NCBI GenBank assembly: GCA_018267135.1
Contig: JAFDZA010000019.1
Coordinates: 43,752-107,751 of the forward strand
From: Bacteroidota bacterium
Lineage (GTDB): Bacteria; Bacteroidota; Bacteroidia; Cytophagales; Cyclobacteriaceae
Direction of reading: 5' to 3'
Length of the DNA stretch: 64,000 nt
Made by a program: the position numbers and the translations under genes. Position 1 is the first letter of the stretch; each line of letters starts with the position of its first letter. The notes beneath the pieces are model-generated. The model was not told where the DNA came from and made no database searches. It saw only the letters and a program-made list of their open reading frames with translations. Below are positions 17,313 to 25,844 of the stretch, one piece after another.

Positions 17313-18545
17313 TTATGATTTTTTAGATTTCTTTTTCTTTTTCCATTTTATCTTGCCATCAACCCATTGCTGCAACTCCTCATTGGTTTTCTTTAGGGTT
17401 TCGGCTTGCAGCGCTATTTTCTGGGTTAATTCCGCATTCATTTTTTTAGCCACTTCCAGTTCGGTTCCGCCAAATCGCTTTTTCAGATTCATTACCCGGT
17501 GATACGATTCATCTATTCTGGAAACCGGGATGGCTCCGTTGCTTACAAATTTTTTTATGATGGTATGCACTTTCTCTACGGTGCGTTCTTCCACGCCTTG
17601 AATGTTATTTGAGAAACACAAAATATCAACCCCCGCGTTGATTGACAGCCGGATGGCCTCTTCTAATCCGTAATTACTGGCAATAGCTTTCATCTGCATG
17701 TCGTCCGAAAAAATAACACCCCGGTAGCCCAGCTTTTTTCTCAGCAGACTGTCGAGTATAGATTGAGACAAGGTGCCGGGCAAAGCGTGATGATCTAATT
17801 TTTTATTTACAATGTGGCTGGTCATGATGGCATCGGCATACCCCGTGCTAATAAGTTCGCGATAAGGTTTTAGTTCTCTTTCTTGCCATGTATTGGTTAC
17901 ATCTGCTAACCCGAGATGTGTATCGTCTTGCGAGCTGCCATGGCCCGGAAAATGTTTAAGCGTAGTTACCACTCCATACTTGCGGTGTTCTTTCACCACT
18001 TCTTTGGCAAACAAACTTACCGAATCTTCGTTGGCCGAATATGATCTTCCGTGCTTTACAATGACCGGGTTATCCGGATTAACGGCTACATCTACACAAG
18101 GCGCAAAATTTACGTTGATGCCCAACCCGGCTAAGGTAGCGGCTGTGGCTTCGGCATAAAACCGAACCGAATCTAAAGACTTTGACTTGCCAATGTCTTG
18201 CGCGGTAACTGATCGGGTAAACCCATATTTTTCTTTCAGTCGGTTTACTTTACCGCCTTCCTGATCTATGCAGATAAAAAGGGGAATAGGGGCTGCCTTT
18301 TGGTAGGTCCAACTCATTTTTTTAAAGGCGGCAAATGCGCTGGAAGATTTGGGGATATTTTTTTCAAAATAAATAAGTGAGCCTACTTTCCCGGTTTTTA
18401 CTTCGGCCAACACGGCCGAATCTACTTCGGCCTTGGGCATACCGATCATAATCATCTGCCCGATTTTTATACTAAGACTGTCGGGTGTTTGTGCTAATCC
18501 AACGAACGAAAGAAAAAAGAGAATAATAAGTGAAGCCAATTTCAT
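17313..18545 (-). CDS. Exported glycoside hydrolase family 3 beta-N-acetylhexosaminidase-like protein
   Basis: A GH3 N-terminal-domain protein of about 410 residues related to NagZ, which removes N-acetylglucosamine from muropeptides. The NagZ loop KHFPGHGSSQDDTH is present (His and Asp there act as general acid/base), and the nucleophile Asp lies in GVIFSDDMQMKAI. The start at MKLASLIILF gives a signal peptide ending at VGLAQ, so this form is exported, unlike cytoplasmic NagZ of enterobacteria. The last 50 residues are Lys-rich and helical. Proximity to a PBP4-like carboxypeptidase supports a role in peptidoglycan turnover. Confidence 0.88.
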   Translation of the reverse strand: MKLASLIILFFLSFVGLAQTPDSLSIKIGQMIMIGMPKAEVDSAVLAEVKTGKVGSLIYFEKNIPKSSSAFAAFKKMSWTYQKAAPIPLFICIDQEGGKVNRLKEKYGFTRSVTAQDIGKSKSLDSVRFYAEATAATLAGLGINVNFAPCVDVAVNPDNPVIVKHGRSYSANEDSVSLFAKEVVKEHRKYGVVTTLKHFPGHGSSQDDTHLGLADVTNTWQERELKPYRELISTGYADAIMTSHIVNKKLDHHALPGTLSQSILDSLLRKKLGYRGVIFSDDMQMKAIASNYGLEEAIRLSINAGVDILCFSNNIQGVEERTVEKVHTIIKKFVSNGAIPVSRIDESYHRVMNLKKRFGGTELEVAKKMNAELTQKIALQAETLKKTNEELQQWVDGKIKWKKKKKSKKS

Positions 18546-18602
18546 GGAGATATTTTTTAGTACAACCAGACAAAGATGCACAATTTTAAAGTGAGCCGGT
18601 TA

Positions 18603-19880
18603 TCAGTAGCTGACGCGTATTTTTTCCAGAATGGATTGCACATTCTGACGTACTGAGCTGCCCGATGAGGTAAAATTATTGTGCATAAAACTAAACACTA
18701 GAATTTTATTTTTTTTGGTTATCAAAAAACCACTCAAACATTGCACGTTCGACAGCGATCCGGTTTTACCAAAAATATAAGGTGTTTCGCTTTTGTATAA
18801 TTTTTTTAACGTACCGCTTTTCCCTCCTACGGCCAGCAAGGCAAACAATCTTTCTTTTGATGAAACGGCATAGGTTTTTTTCCAAAGTGTTACAATAGAT
18901 CGTGGAGTAAACAAGTTGAAACGCGAAAGCCCGGAGCCATCCACCCATTGCGGGGCATCGGGCAGATCAGACAAGAGTTTTTGTGTGGCATACCGAATGG
19001 CAATTTCCGGTTTCAGCGTGTCGCTTACCATGGCCGCACATTGTAATAATAATTGCTCGGCAATAAAATTATCACTTTCTGTCATCATGGGTTTATACGC
19101 GCTGTCCACCGGAATGCTTTTCAGCACGAAATATTTTCCTGACGGAAATGACATCACGCCTTCTGCTTTTCGGTGTAGCGTGTCGCTTAATAAGCCGGCC
19201 GTAAGATCGGGGCTGCCACGGAATGGGATTTGCCACGATTTATTTTTCTTTTCGGAAGGATAGTAGATAAGATGGTTTGAATCTATACTCCGTACCATTT
19301 CTTCTTCGGGGTGTTTTTCATTAGCTGATTGCCAATCGGCTGCAAAGCGTTTCGGTTGGAAATTAAACCCGTCTTTCATTCTCTGGATAGCAATCAGATT
19401 TCCGTAAATAGGGAAAGAGGAGCGTTCGGCAGAATAATAATAGTTATAATCGTCCCAGGCCCAGCCCGGCCCTAATGCTTCGGTCTGAAAGTTGGAAGAA
19501 TTAAAAAAAAGGTTACCGGCTGTGTTTTTAAGAAAGAGATAGGTTCGGCTATTATTATAAATACCCGAATAAAGAAAAGAGGGATCGCCCATACCTTGAA
19601 AAAAGAGAGAATCGTTTTTTTTTATATACTTCAAGGCAATAAGTGAGTCGCCTAATAACCGCAACGAGGTATATAGCGTAAAAATTTTGGTGTTGGAGGC
19701 CGGTGTAAAATACGTGGCTCCGTTAAAATCCACGATGGGCTTAGATGAATTTAATTCGGCTAAGTAGAACCCGACCTGATCGTGCAGTGATTTTTCGGAT
19801 TGTAGAACTTGTTTCTTTATTTGAAAGGCAGGCGAGCAGCTTGCCAAAAGCAGGAATCCGGCTGAAGCAATCCGTATCAC
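18603..19880 (-). CDS. D-alanyl-D-alanine carboxypeptidase/endopeptidase (PBP4-like, S13) lipoprotein
   Basis: A penicillin-binding protein of family S13. The active-site triad motifs are in order: S62-N-T-K65 in FTPASNTKIF, SDN in MTESDNFIAEQ, and KTG in FGKTGSLSNV near the C-terminus. It probably trims or cleaves peptidoglycan stem peptides in the periplasm. LLASC gives a lipobox with Cys15. At 425 residues it is a little shorter than E. coli DacB (477). Its start overlaps the stop of the upstream DinB-like gene by 4 bases. Confidence 0.88.
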   Translation of the reverse strand: MIRIASAGFLLLASCSPAFQIKKQVLQSEKSLHDQVGFYLAELNSSKPIVDFNGATYFTPASNTKIFTLYTSLRLLGDSLIALKYIKKNDSLFFQGMGDPSFLYSGIYNNSRTYLFLKNTAGNLFFNSSNFQTEALGPGWAWDDYNYYYSAERSSFPIYGNLIAIQRMKDGFNFQPKRFAADWQSANEKHPEEEMVRSIDSNHLIYYPSEKKNKSWQIPFRGSPDLTAGLLSDTLHRKAEGVMSFPSGKYFVLKSIPVDSAYKPMMTESDNFIAEQLLLQCAAMVSDTLKPEIAIRYATQKLLSDLPDAPQWVDGSGLSRFNLFTPRSIVTLWKKTYAVSSKERLFALLAVGGKSGTLKKLYKSETPYIFGKTGSLSNVQCLSGFLITKKNKILVFSFMHNNFTSSGSSVRQNVQSILEKIRVSY

Positions 19881-20392
19881 TTCTCGGCCAGATAATGTTC
19901 TTGCAAAATTTTTCGGTGATGGGTTTCATGACCGGCAATGATAAAGCCCAGTGCCATGACTGAAATTTCTTTTCCGCTGGCTATTCCCTTACGGGTGAGC
20001 ATTTCCGGTGTAAAACTTTCAAACAAGTCTATCGTGCTGGTGCGGAGGTGCGCCATTTCGGCTGCTATTTTTGGTAAAGGTCGGCCTGAAGCATTTGCCT
20101 GAGGTGTGTAATCTTTTTCATCGAAGCCGGGCAATTCAGTTTTATCGTTTCGGGCAAATCGCAGCGCACGATAAACAAAAATACGTTCGGCATCAATGAG
20201 GTGGCAGAGCGTTTCGCGAATGGTCCACTTGCCGGAGGCATATACCCAGTCGGCTTTGGCTTGCGGAATACTGTGCACGAACTCTTGCAGACGGTGGCCA
20301 GAAATACGCAGAGCCTGAAACAAGTCTGGCTCTTCTATCAGTTTTATATAATTTTTATAAAAGGAATGAACGGAATCAAGATTTAGCAGCAT
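19877..20392 (-). CDS. DinB family protein
   Basis: A 171-residue four-helix-bundle protein of the DinB/YfiT superfamily. The three metal-binding histidines are probably the one in TLCHLIDAER and two in GHETHHRKIL; ASGKWTIRETL before the first is typical. Members often act as metal-dependent thiol or hydrolytic transferases, but the substrate here cannot be inferred. Its stop overlaps the start of the PBP4-like gene by 4 bases, so the two form an operon with a candidate promoter just upstream. Confidence 0.85.
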   Translation of the reverse strand: MLLNLDSVHSFYKNYIKLIEEPDLFQALRISGHRLQEFVHSIPQAKADWVYASGKWTIRETLCHLIDAERIFVYRALRFARNDKTELPGFDEKDYTPQANASGRPLPKIAAEMAHLRTSTIDLFESFTPEMLTRKGIASGKEISVMALGFIIAGHETHHRKILQEHYLAEK

Positions 20393-20411
20393 GGAAGAAA
20401 TAGTTAACGAT

Positions 20412-20419
20412 CAAAGTTA
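20412..20419 (-). promoter_or_regulatory. Candidate -7 element upstream of the DinB gene
   Basis: On the minus strand the sequence reads TAACTTTG, an exact match to TAnnTTTG, 20 bases before the start codon. No TTG is found at the usual upstream distance, so the call is modest. Confidence 0.4.
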
Positions 20420-20443
20420 AAAACATTTATGTCATTTGGCAGA

Positions 20444-21259
20444 TCATAATTTTCCGATCAGTTCAATATACAATTCGGTTAGTTTAGCTTCCGACTTGCT
20501 GGCCGTGGCAATGATCTGGGTAAGGTTAACGGGTTTCAGGTTGTCGGGATCGCATTCATCTGTCAGCACCGACACTGCACAGCAAGATAGCCCCATGTGG
20601 TTGGCTACCAGCACTTCGGGTACGGTACTCATACCCACCGCATCTGCCCCGGCTTGTCGCAAAAAACGATACTCGGCCCGGGTTTCCAGATTCGGTCCTT
20701 GCACCGCCACATACACTCCCTGGTGCAATTTTATTTTTTTCTTTTTAGCAATGCCTACTAACAGACTGTTTAGTTTTTGTGAATACGGACGGCTCATATC
20801 GGGAAAACGTGGCCCCAGTATTTCGAAATTGACTCCCCTCAATGGGTTATCGGGCTGCAGGTTGATGTGGTCGTCTATCATCATCAATTCGCCTTTTTTC
20901 CAGTTGAGATTCAGACAGCCAGCGGCATTGGAAATCAGCAGATAGTCTATCCCCAGAAATTTCATTACGCGCACGGCCAATGTAATCTGTTGCATATCAT
21001 ATCCTTCGTAGTAGTGAAAACGGCCCTGCATGGCCAGCACTTTTTTCCCTTTCAGCTCTCCGTAAATCAGTTTGCCTTTGTGCGACTCAACCGTAGAGAT
21101 GGGGAAATGGGGGATCGAGTTATAATTAATTACCACCGGGTTTTTTATTTCTTTCACAAATTTAGTGCCCAGGCCGGTGCCCAGAATAACGCCTACTTCG
21201 GGTTGTGTAATGCCGTGGTTCTGAATGAAGCTTACCGCCTCGTTAATTTGATTGAGCAT
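20444..21259 (-). CDS. punA: Purine-nucleoside phosphorylase, trimeric type
   Basis: Splits inosine or guanosine with phosphate into base and ribose 1-phosphate in purine salvage. It has the PNP family 2 layout: VGVILGTGLG near residue 22, phosphate-binding His/Arg in ESHKGKL and MQGRFHYYEGYD, SNAAGCLN, the purine-site Glu in VAVQGPNLETRAEY, and MSTVPEVLVA. SVLTDECDP replaces the Asn-containing loop of the human enzyme. Length (271) is normal. It is followed upstream on the same strand by amine-oxidase and creatininase-like genes. Confidence 0.93.
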   Translation of the reverse strand: MLNQINEAVSFIQNHGITQPEVGVILGTGLGTKFVKEIKNPVVINYNSIPHFPISTVESHKGKLIYGELKGKKVLAMQGRFHYYEGYDMQQITLAVRVMKFLGIDYLLISNAAGCLNLNWKKGELMMIDDHINLQPDNPLRGVNFEILGPRFPDMSRPYSQKLNSLLVGIAKKKKIKLHQGVYVAVQGPNLETRAEYRFLRQAGADAVGMSTVPEVLVANHMGLSCCAVSVLTDECDPDNLKPVNLTQIIATASKSEAKLTELYIELIGKL

Positions 21260-21302
21260 AATCGGTTAAAGGAACGAAAGTTGGAAAAAAGGAAATGGAT
21301 AA

Positions 21303-22538
21303 TCAACTTTTTTTGCCAAGGCGGTCGGCCTTTAAAAATGCGATGGGTTGATCGGTGGTTTTTTTAATGACCAGATCGGCCATGATTTCGCCCACGATGG
21401 AGGCAAACTTAAAGCCATGCCCGCTAAACCCGGCTGCCATTACCGCTTCACCATCTGTGCCGGAAACAAAATCGATTACAAAATTTTCGTCTGGTGTGTA
21501 GGTGTACAAGCAACTTTTCATTTCTATTGTAGATACATATCCTTCCGGTATAAACCGGCTGAGCATGGCAATAAGATTTGCTTCGTCCTCTTTAACAGAA
21601 TTGCGATCTACCAGGTCGGGGTCGGTAGAAATGCCCGGGGTGTGATGTCCTAACTTTAACCCGGTTACTCCTCCGAAGGTGGATGACGGAAGAGTGGGGA
21701 AGCCATAATAAATACCCGGCTTCTCCGAGTCGGCTAAAGTCCAGCACGGGAACTTTCCAAGTTCAAACCGGGAGCTTATTTTGGGTTTCATCCAACCGAT
21801 TACCTGCCGTGTTACTTGCAATTTGTTTGCCACCTCTTCCACCAATTTCCCCGTCCAGGCTCCGGAAGTAATTACCAGGTTTTCGCACTGATATGTATTC
21901 TTATCGGTGGTAATGATAAATGTACTTCCTGTTTTTTTCCAAGCGAGCGTTTTTTCTTGGGTGTGAATAGAGGCTCCGAGTTGCAGGGCCCGTTCGGTGT
22001 AGGCTAAAATGGCCCGTTCCGGAGTTACCAATCCGGCATCAGGTTCCATCATCCGTTCGTACTCGTTTGGAATTTGAAATACAGAAAAACGATTATTCAT
22101 TTCCTGCACCGATACCGGTTGAATCGGCACATTGTATTTCTCGGCCGATAATTTTAATCCTTTAATCAATGGACTTTCAGGTTTGCCAAAATAAAGCAAC
22201 CCGGTTTTAAAATAGAGTTGTATTCCGGCCTCCGTTTCCAGATCTTTCCAGTTTTTGTAAGCGGCCTGCAGCAGTGGCACATAGTGGGGATGCTCGAAGT
22301 AGGCTTTGCGGATAATGCGGCTTTGGCCGGCATGTGAACCGGCTTCGTGCGGAATGGTAAACTGCTCAATTCCTAAAACGGATAATCCTTGTTTGGCCAG
22401 GTAATAACAAGAGGAGGAACCCATGCTGCCTACCCCCAGCACAATCACGTCATACTTTTTTTGCTGAGTAGACTGGCTCTTCTCTATAAGTGGCGATATG
22501 CGGTACAGCAAATCAGAAAGTGACGGAACTAAGTTCAT
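21303..22538 (-). CDS. Monomeric sarcosine oxidase / N-methyltryptophan oxidase-like flavoprotein
   Basis: A 411-residue FAD-dependent amine oxidase. The dinucleotide-binding motif VIVLGVGSMGSSSCYYLAKQG lies near residues 31-51, and AAGFSGHGFKFA near the end closes the FAD site. MKSCLYTYTPDENF matches the region where monomeric sarcosine oxidases and SolA bind FAD covalently through cysteine. It probably oxidises a secondary N-methyl amine such as sarcosine, producing hydrogen peroxide. About 30 residues precede the usual start of the family, so translation may begin later than chosen. A creatininase-like gene lies directly upstream. Confidence 0.85.
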   Translation of the reverse strand: MNLVPSLSDLLYRISPLIEKSQSTQQKKYDVIVLGVGSMGSSSCYYLAKQGLSVLGIEQFTIPHEAGSHAGQSRIIRKAYFEHPHYVPLLQAAYKNWKDLETEAGIQLYFKTGLLYFGKPESPLIKGLKLSAEKYNVPIQPVSVQEMNNRFSVFQIPNEYERMMEPDAGLVTPERAILAYTERALQLGASIHTQEKTLAWKKTGSTFIITTDKNTYQCENLVITSGAWTGKLVEEVANKLQVTRQVIGWMKPKISSRFELGKFPCWTLADSEKPGIYYGFPTLPSSTFGGVTGLKLGHHTPGISTDPDLVDRNSVKEDEANLIAMLSRFIPEGYVSTIEMKSCLYTYTPDENFVIDFVSGTDGEAVMAAGFSGHGFKFASIVGEIMADLVIKKTTDQPIAFLKADRLGKKS

Positions 22539-22564
22539 GCGGTTGCTTACGCGCTCATTTTATT

Positions 22565-23326
22565 CTACACGTAGTGATTTCCGTTTTTGGTTTGCGTTAC
22601 GTCTGTGAAAAACCGAGCTATCTTTTCAGTTACAGCCTTAAAATATTTTTCTCCTTTTTCGGCCGAGGCTTGGCGGGGATCGCCCACGCCTGTGCTTTCG
22701 GTTACCTTTGTCCATTGCCGCTCGGCCCACGCCCAGCCTTCGCGTATCGCCTGGTATTTGAATTTCTTGGCCAAGCCATCTCCTGCTTCACTTAATGGCA
22801 ACACTAAGTGTGGTTTTAAGTACAGCATTAAACTGGTTTCCATTTCGCCTGCGTGATCGTCTTTGTTTTCAAAAAAATCTTTTTGGTCTATGGACTTAAA
22901 CCAATCGCACGAGCACAAAAACATTTTTGGAAACTTTAATCCCAACTCACGGATCATCGTTTTAAAATCATTTCCTCCATGGCTGTTTAAAATTATTAAT
23001 TTATAGATTTCGTGGCGGCTCAGTGTTTCAACCACATCGCGCAATACTGCTAACTGGGTACTGGGGTTCAGGTTCATGTCAAGCCGTATATCATGCTGGC
23101 CTGTGTTTACACCAAACGGAACAACCGGCAACACAATTATTTTTTCGCCTTGTTCCCAGGTTATGCGGGCGGCCTCGGCTGCAATGCATTCGGCTTCTAT
23201 AATGTCTGTGCCATACGGTAAGTGGTAGTTGTGTGCTTCGCACGCGCCCCAGGGAAGAACAGCTGTTTCAAATTTCGTTTCTTTAACAGCCTTCCAATTG
23301 GTTTCGGTTAAAATATACGGGCGCAT
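22565..23326 (-). CDS. Creatininase family amidohydrolase
   Basis: A 253-residue member of the creatininase family. Metal ligands are visible in LPWGACEAHNYHLPYGTDI (Glu, His, Asp), in LNSHGGND (His), and in DHAGEMETS (Glu). Family members open cyclic amides such as creatinine or act on formamidopyrimidines in flavin/deazaflavin pathways. The start at MRPYILTETN gives the usual N-terminus and leaves 1 base after the LOG gene's stop; earlier in-frame ATGs would overlap that gene. Neighbouring sarcosine-oxidase-like protein suggests small-amine catabolism, but creatinase is absent. Confidence 0.82.
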   Translation of the reverse strand: MRPYILTETNWKAVKETKFETAVLPWGACEAHNYHLPYGTDIIEAECIAAEAARITWEQGEKIIVLPVVPFGVNTGQHDIRLDMNLNPSTQLAVLRDVVETLSRHEIYKLIILNSHGGNDFKTMIRELGLKFPKMFLCSCDWFKSIDQKDFFENKDDHAGEMETSLMLYLKPHLVLPLSEAGDGLAKKFKYQAIREGWAWAERQWTKVTESTGVGDPRQASAEKGEKYFKAVTEKIARFFTDVTQTKNGNHYV

Positions 23327-23327
23327 A

Positions 23328-24092
23328 TCAGAAGTTGGGCGAAAGCATATACTTGCCATAAAATTCTTCAATGACCGCCACCGCCTCTTCGGGCGTATCT
23401 ACCACACTAAATAAATCCAAATCTTCAGGGTTAATCATTTTTTCGGCTACGAGTGTTTTCTTAAACCAATCAATTATTTCTGTCCAGAATTTTCTTCCTA
23501 CCATCACAATGGGGAAGCGGCCAATTTTTTTGGTTTGAATAAGTGTAAGGGCTTCCGAAAGTTCATCAAGTGTGCCAAAGCCTCCGGGCATAACAATAAA
23601 TCCTTGCGAGTATTTTACAAACATTACTTTGCGCACAAAAAAATAATCGAAAGTAATAAGTTTGTCGGGGTCTATGTACACATTCCCTTTTTGCTCGTGA
23701 GGTAAAAAAATATTCAAGCCTACTGACTTTCCTCCGGCTTTGTGGGCACCTTTGTTACCCGCCTCCATAATGCCGGGGCCTCCGCCCGTAATGACACCGT
23801 ACCCTTGCTGCACTAATTGCGAAGCAATTTCTTCGGCCATTTTATAGTACGGGTGATGGGATTTAACCCGGGCTGAACCAAAGATGGTAACACACGGACC
23901 AATCTTAGCCAGTTTTTCAAAACCTTCTACAAACTCGCTCATTACTTTAAAGATTACCCACGAGTTGGCACTTTTTATTTCTGACCAATCTTTGTCTTTA
24001 AATGCCTGACGGATGCGGTGCTCTTCTTCCAGCGCATTCTGAATTTTAACAATTTTTTCCTTCTTGGCTGTTGATGTTTTCATTTCCTTCAT
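23328..24092 (-). CDS. LOG family (TIGR00730) nucleotide phosphoribohydrolase-like protein
   Basis: A 254-residue Rossmann-fold protein of the LOG family. The diagnostic motifs GGGPGIMEAGNKGA and PGGFGTLDELSEAL are both present, and VTIFGSARV opens the fold. LOG proteins hydrolyse nucleoside 5'-monophosphates to base and ribose 5-phosphate; many bacterial members act on AMP or related nucleotides. About 50 charged residues precede the fold. It stands upstream of the creatininase-like gene in the same direction, consistent with a nucleotide or amine salvage operon with punA. Confidence 0.9.
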   Translation of the reverse strand: MKEMKTSTAKKEKIVKIQNALEEEHRIRQAFKDKDWSEIKSANSWVIFKVMSEFVEGFEKLAKIGPCVTIFGSARVKSHHPYYKMAEEIASQLVQQGYGVITGGGPGIMEAGNKGAHKAGGKSVGLNIFLPHEQKGNVYIDPDKLITFDYFFVRKVMFVKYSQGFIVMPGGFGTLDELSEALTLIQTKKIGRFPIVMVGRKFWTEIIDWFKKTLVAEKMINPEDLDLFSVVDTPEEAVAVIEEFYGKYMLSPNF

Positions 24093-24143
24093 TCAATTCG
24101 AAGCTTGAAATTAAGGAAAGGAAATGAATTGATGTAATGAGGG

Positions 24144-25049
24144 TTACAAGGTCAGTATTTTTTTCAGGGTTTGCCTCAGGTCTTGATATTGAAAAATAAA
24201 ACCATCGCGCTTCAGTTTTTCGGAAGATACTTTGCCTCCTTTTAACACCAAGTCGGCCCTCTCTCCCAAAATAATTTTTAAAACAACAGCCGGGATTGCC
24301 GGCAACCATAATGGTTTTTGCAAAACCTCGGCCAAATTTTTTGTTAACTCGGTGTTCGTACACCATCCGGCCGCGGCATTGTAAGCCCCTCTCATTTTTT
24401 CATTCGATAGAGCCTGTTCAAAAATCCGACACAGGTCGTCTATGTGTATCCACGATACGTATTGTTTACCCTTGCCCAGAGGCGCGCCTATACCCCACCG
24501 CACGGGGATTGCCATTTTGGTTAACGCTCCGCCCTTTTTGCTGAGCACAACACCAATACGAATTTTTACGGTTCGAATATTTAGCCGATGAAACTGGTCT
24601 GCTTCGAGTTCCCACTGTTCTGTTACCCGGGCTAAAAAATCATTTCCGCTGTTATCTTCTTCCGTAGCTATTTTCTCGTTTTCAAAAAAACCATAATACC
24701 CAATGGCCGAAGCCATAACTACTACTTCTACCGTATGATTTACTTTTTCGAGTGTCTGCCACAACAGCCTCGTAGAAAGCACCCGGCTTTCAAGAATTTC
24801 TTTCTTTCGTTTTTTGTTCCACCGTTTATCGGCTATGCCGGCTCCGGCCAAATGTACAATAGCATTTACTCCTTTAAAGGCATCCCCATCAATCATACCC
24901 GTTTCCGGATTCCATAAAAAAGACTGGCTCTTGGTTTTGGCCGGAGAGCGAACCAGCGATACTACCAGGTATCCATTTTTTTGCAGCCATTGGGTAAGGT
25001 GCGTGCCAACCAACCCACTTGCCCCGGTAATTAAAATTTTTTTTGACAT
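24144..25049 (-). CDS. TIGR01777 family epimerase/oxidoreductase (SDR, YfcH-like)
   Basis: A 301-residue extended short-chain dehydrogenase. The NAD(P)-binding motif ITGASGLVGTHL lies at about residues 7-18, followed by VHLAGAGIADKRW, and the family's C-terminal DUF1731 region holds PAIPAVVLKIILGERADLVLKGGKVSSEKL. YfcH-like proteins are widespread and their substrate is unknown. The expected SSAxGYYG-type segment reads ASAIGYYGF. It is divergent from the coiled-coil exported protein, with 31 bases between start codons. Confidence 0.88.
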   Translation of the reverse strand: MSKKILITGASGLVGTHLTQWLQKNGYLVVSLVRSPAKTKSQSFLWNPETGMIDGDAFKGVNAIVHLAGAGIADKRWNKKRKKEILESRVLSTRLLWQTLEKVNHTVEVVVMASAIGYYGFFENEKIATEEDNSGNDFLARVTEQWELEADQFHRLNIRTVKIRIGVVLSKKGGALTKMAIPVRWGIGAPLGKGKQYVSWIHIDDLCRIFEQALSNEKMRGAYNAAAGWCTNTELTKNLAEVLQKPLWLPAIPAVVLKIILGERADLVLKGGKVSSEKLKRDGFIFQYQDLRQTLKKILTL

Positions 25050-25080
25050 TACAGTAGCTTTAGCTCAAATTAGCATTTCT

Positions 25081-25779
25081 ATGCAAACTAAATTTAACAT
25101 CCTGCTGGTTTTTGTTTTTCTCTCCGTGTCGCTCCGGGGGCAAACGGTAGTCGTAAAAAAACAAAACGAAAAAATAAAAGGCGAAGCAACCGAAGGGTAT
25201 GCTACTGAGCTGGAGGGCAAAAAAGAAAATATAGCCTCTGCGTGGAGCAAATTTTTAAAAGAGATAGGCCGGGTAAAGCTATTTTCATCTGAGCCGGTAG
25301 TAATTGCCGAACCCAATTTTAACGGAACCGTTTACCCAAAAGGAATAGTGTATGCCCACCTTTTTGAAAGCGGCAAGCAAACAAGAGTGTGGCTCGGCAT
25401 TTTAAAAGCGGACTGGGAAGAGAAAGAGTATGAGTTTGCCAATAAAAATCTGGAGAAGTTGGTTTATCGCTTCGGCATTCAGTATAACCGCAGCGTGGTG
25501 CAAAATCAGATTGATGAATCCCTTCAGGCAGCACAAGCCGTAGAGAAACAACAACAACGGTTTGTAAATCAAAGCAAAGAGTTGGCCATCCGGCTGGGTA
25601 ACAACGAACAGGAAAAAATACAGTTGCAAAAATCGATGGATGCCAACCGACTGGAAAATGAAGCACTAAAAATAAAAATAGATCAAAACAAAAAAGCACA
25701 AGACTCTCTGAAAAATGTAGCCGTTCAAATTAAAAAAGTAACTGAAACCCACCGGGAGCGTTTGCGAAAAATAAACTGA
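25081..25779 (+). CDS. Exported coiled-coil protein of unknown function
   Basis: A 232-residue protein with a signal peptide ending near SLRGQ. The start is chosen at the ATG giving that signal; the frame is open far upstream but there it runs antisense to the epimerase gene. The mature part has a beta-rich segment (PVVIAEPNFNGTVYPKGIVYAHLF, split by charged residues) then a long Gln/Lys/Glu-rich helix from about residue 140 to the end, likely a coiled coil. I do not recognise the family. It converges on the TonB receptor gene with a strong hairpin between. Confidence 0.7.
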   Translation: MQTKFNILLVFVFLSVSLRGQTVVVKKQNEKIKGEATEGYATELEGKKENIASAWSKFLKEIGRVKLFSSEPVVIAEPNFNGTVYPKGIVYAHLFESGKQTRVWLGILKADWEEKEYEFANKNLEKLVYRFGIQYNRSVVQNQIDESLQAAQAVEKQQQRFVNQSKELAIRLGNNEQEKIQLQKSMDANRLENEALKIKIDQNKKAQDSLKNVAVQIKKVTETHRERLRKIN

Positions 25780-25793
25780 TCCGCACAAAATAA

Positions 25794-25822
25794 AGAAGCC
25801 GGCTTCATCCGAGCCGGCTTCT
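25794..25822. terminator. Bidirectional hairpin terminator
   Basis: An 11-base perfect inverted repeat (AGAAGCCGGCT / AGCCGGCTTCT) with a 7-base loop lies between two convergent genes. On the minus strand it is followed by the T-rich CTTTATTTT, so it should stop transcription from the TonB receptor gene best, and probably also the plus-strand gene. Confidence 0.85.
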
Positions 25823-25844
25823 ACCTAAAACACTAACCTAATCC

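Noticed and set aside
24814..25080. A longer N-terminus for the exported coiled-coil protein
   Set aside because: It would run antisense to the epimerase gene and would hide the signal peptide that begins at 25081.
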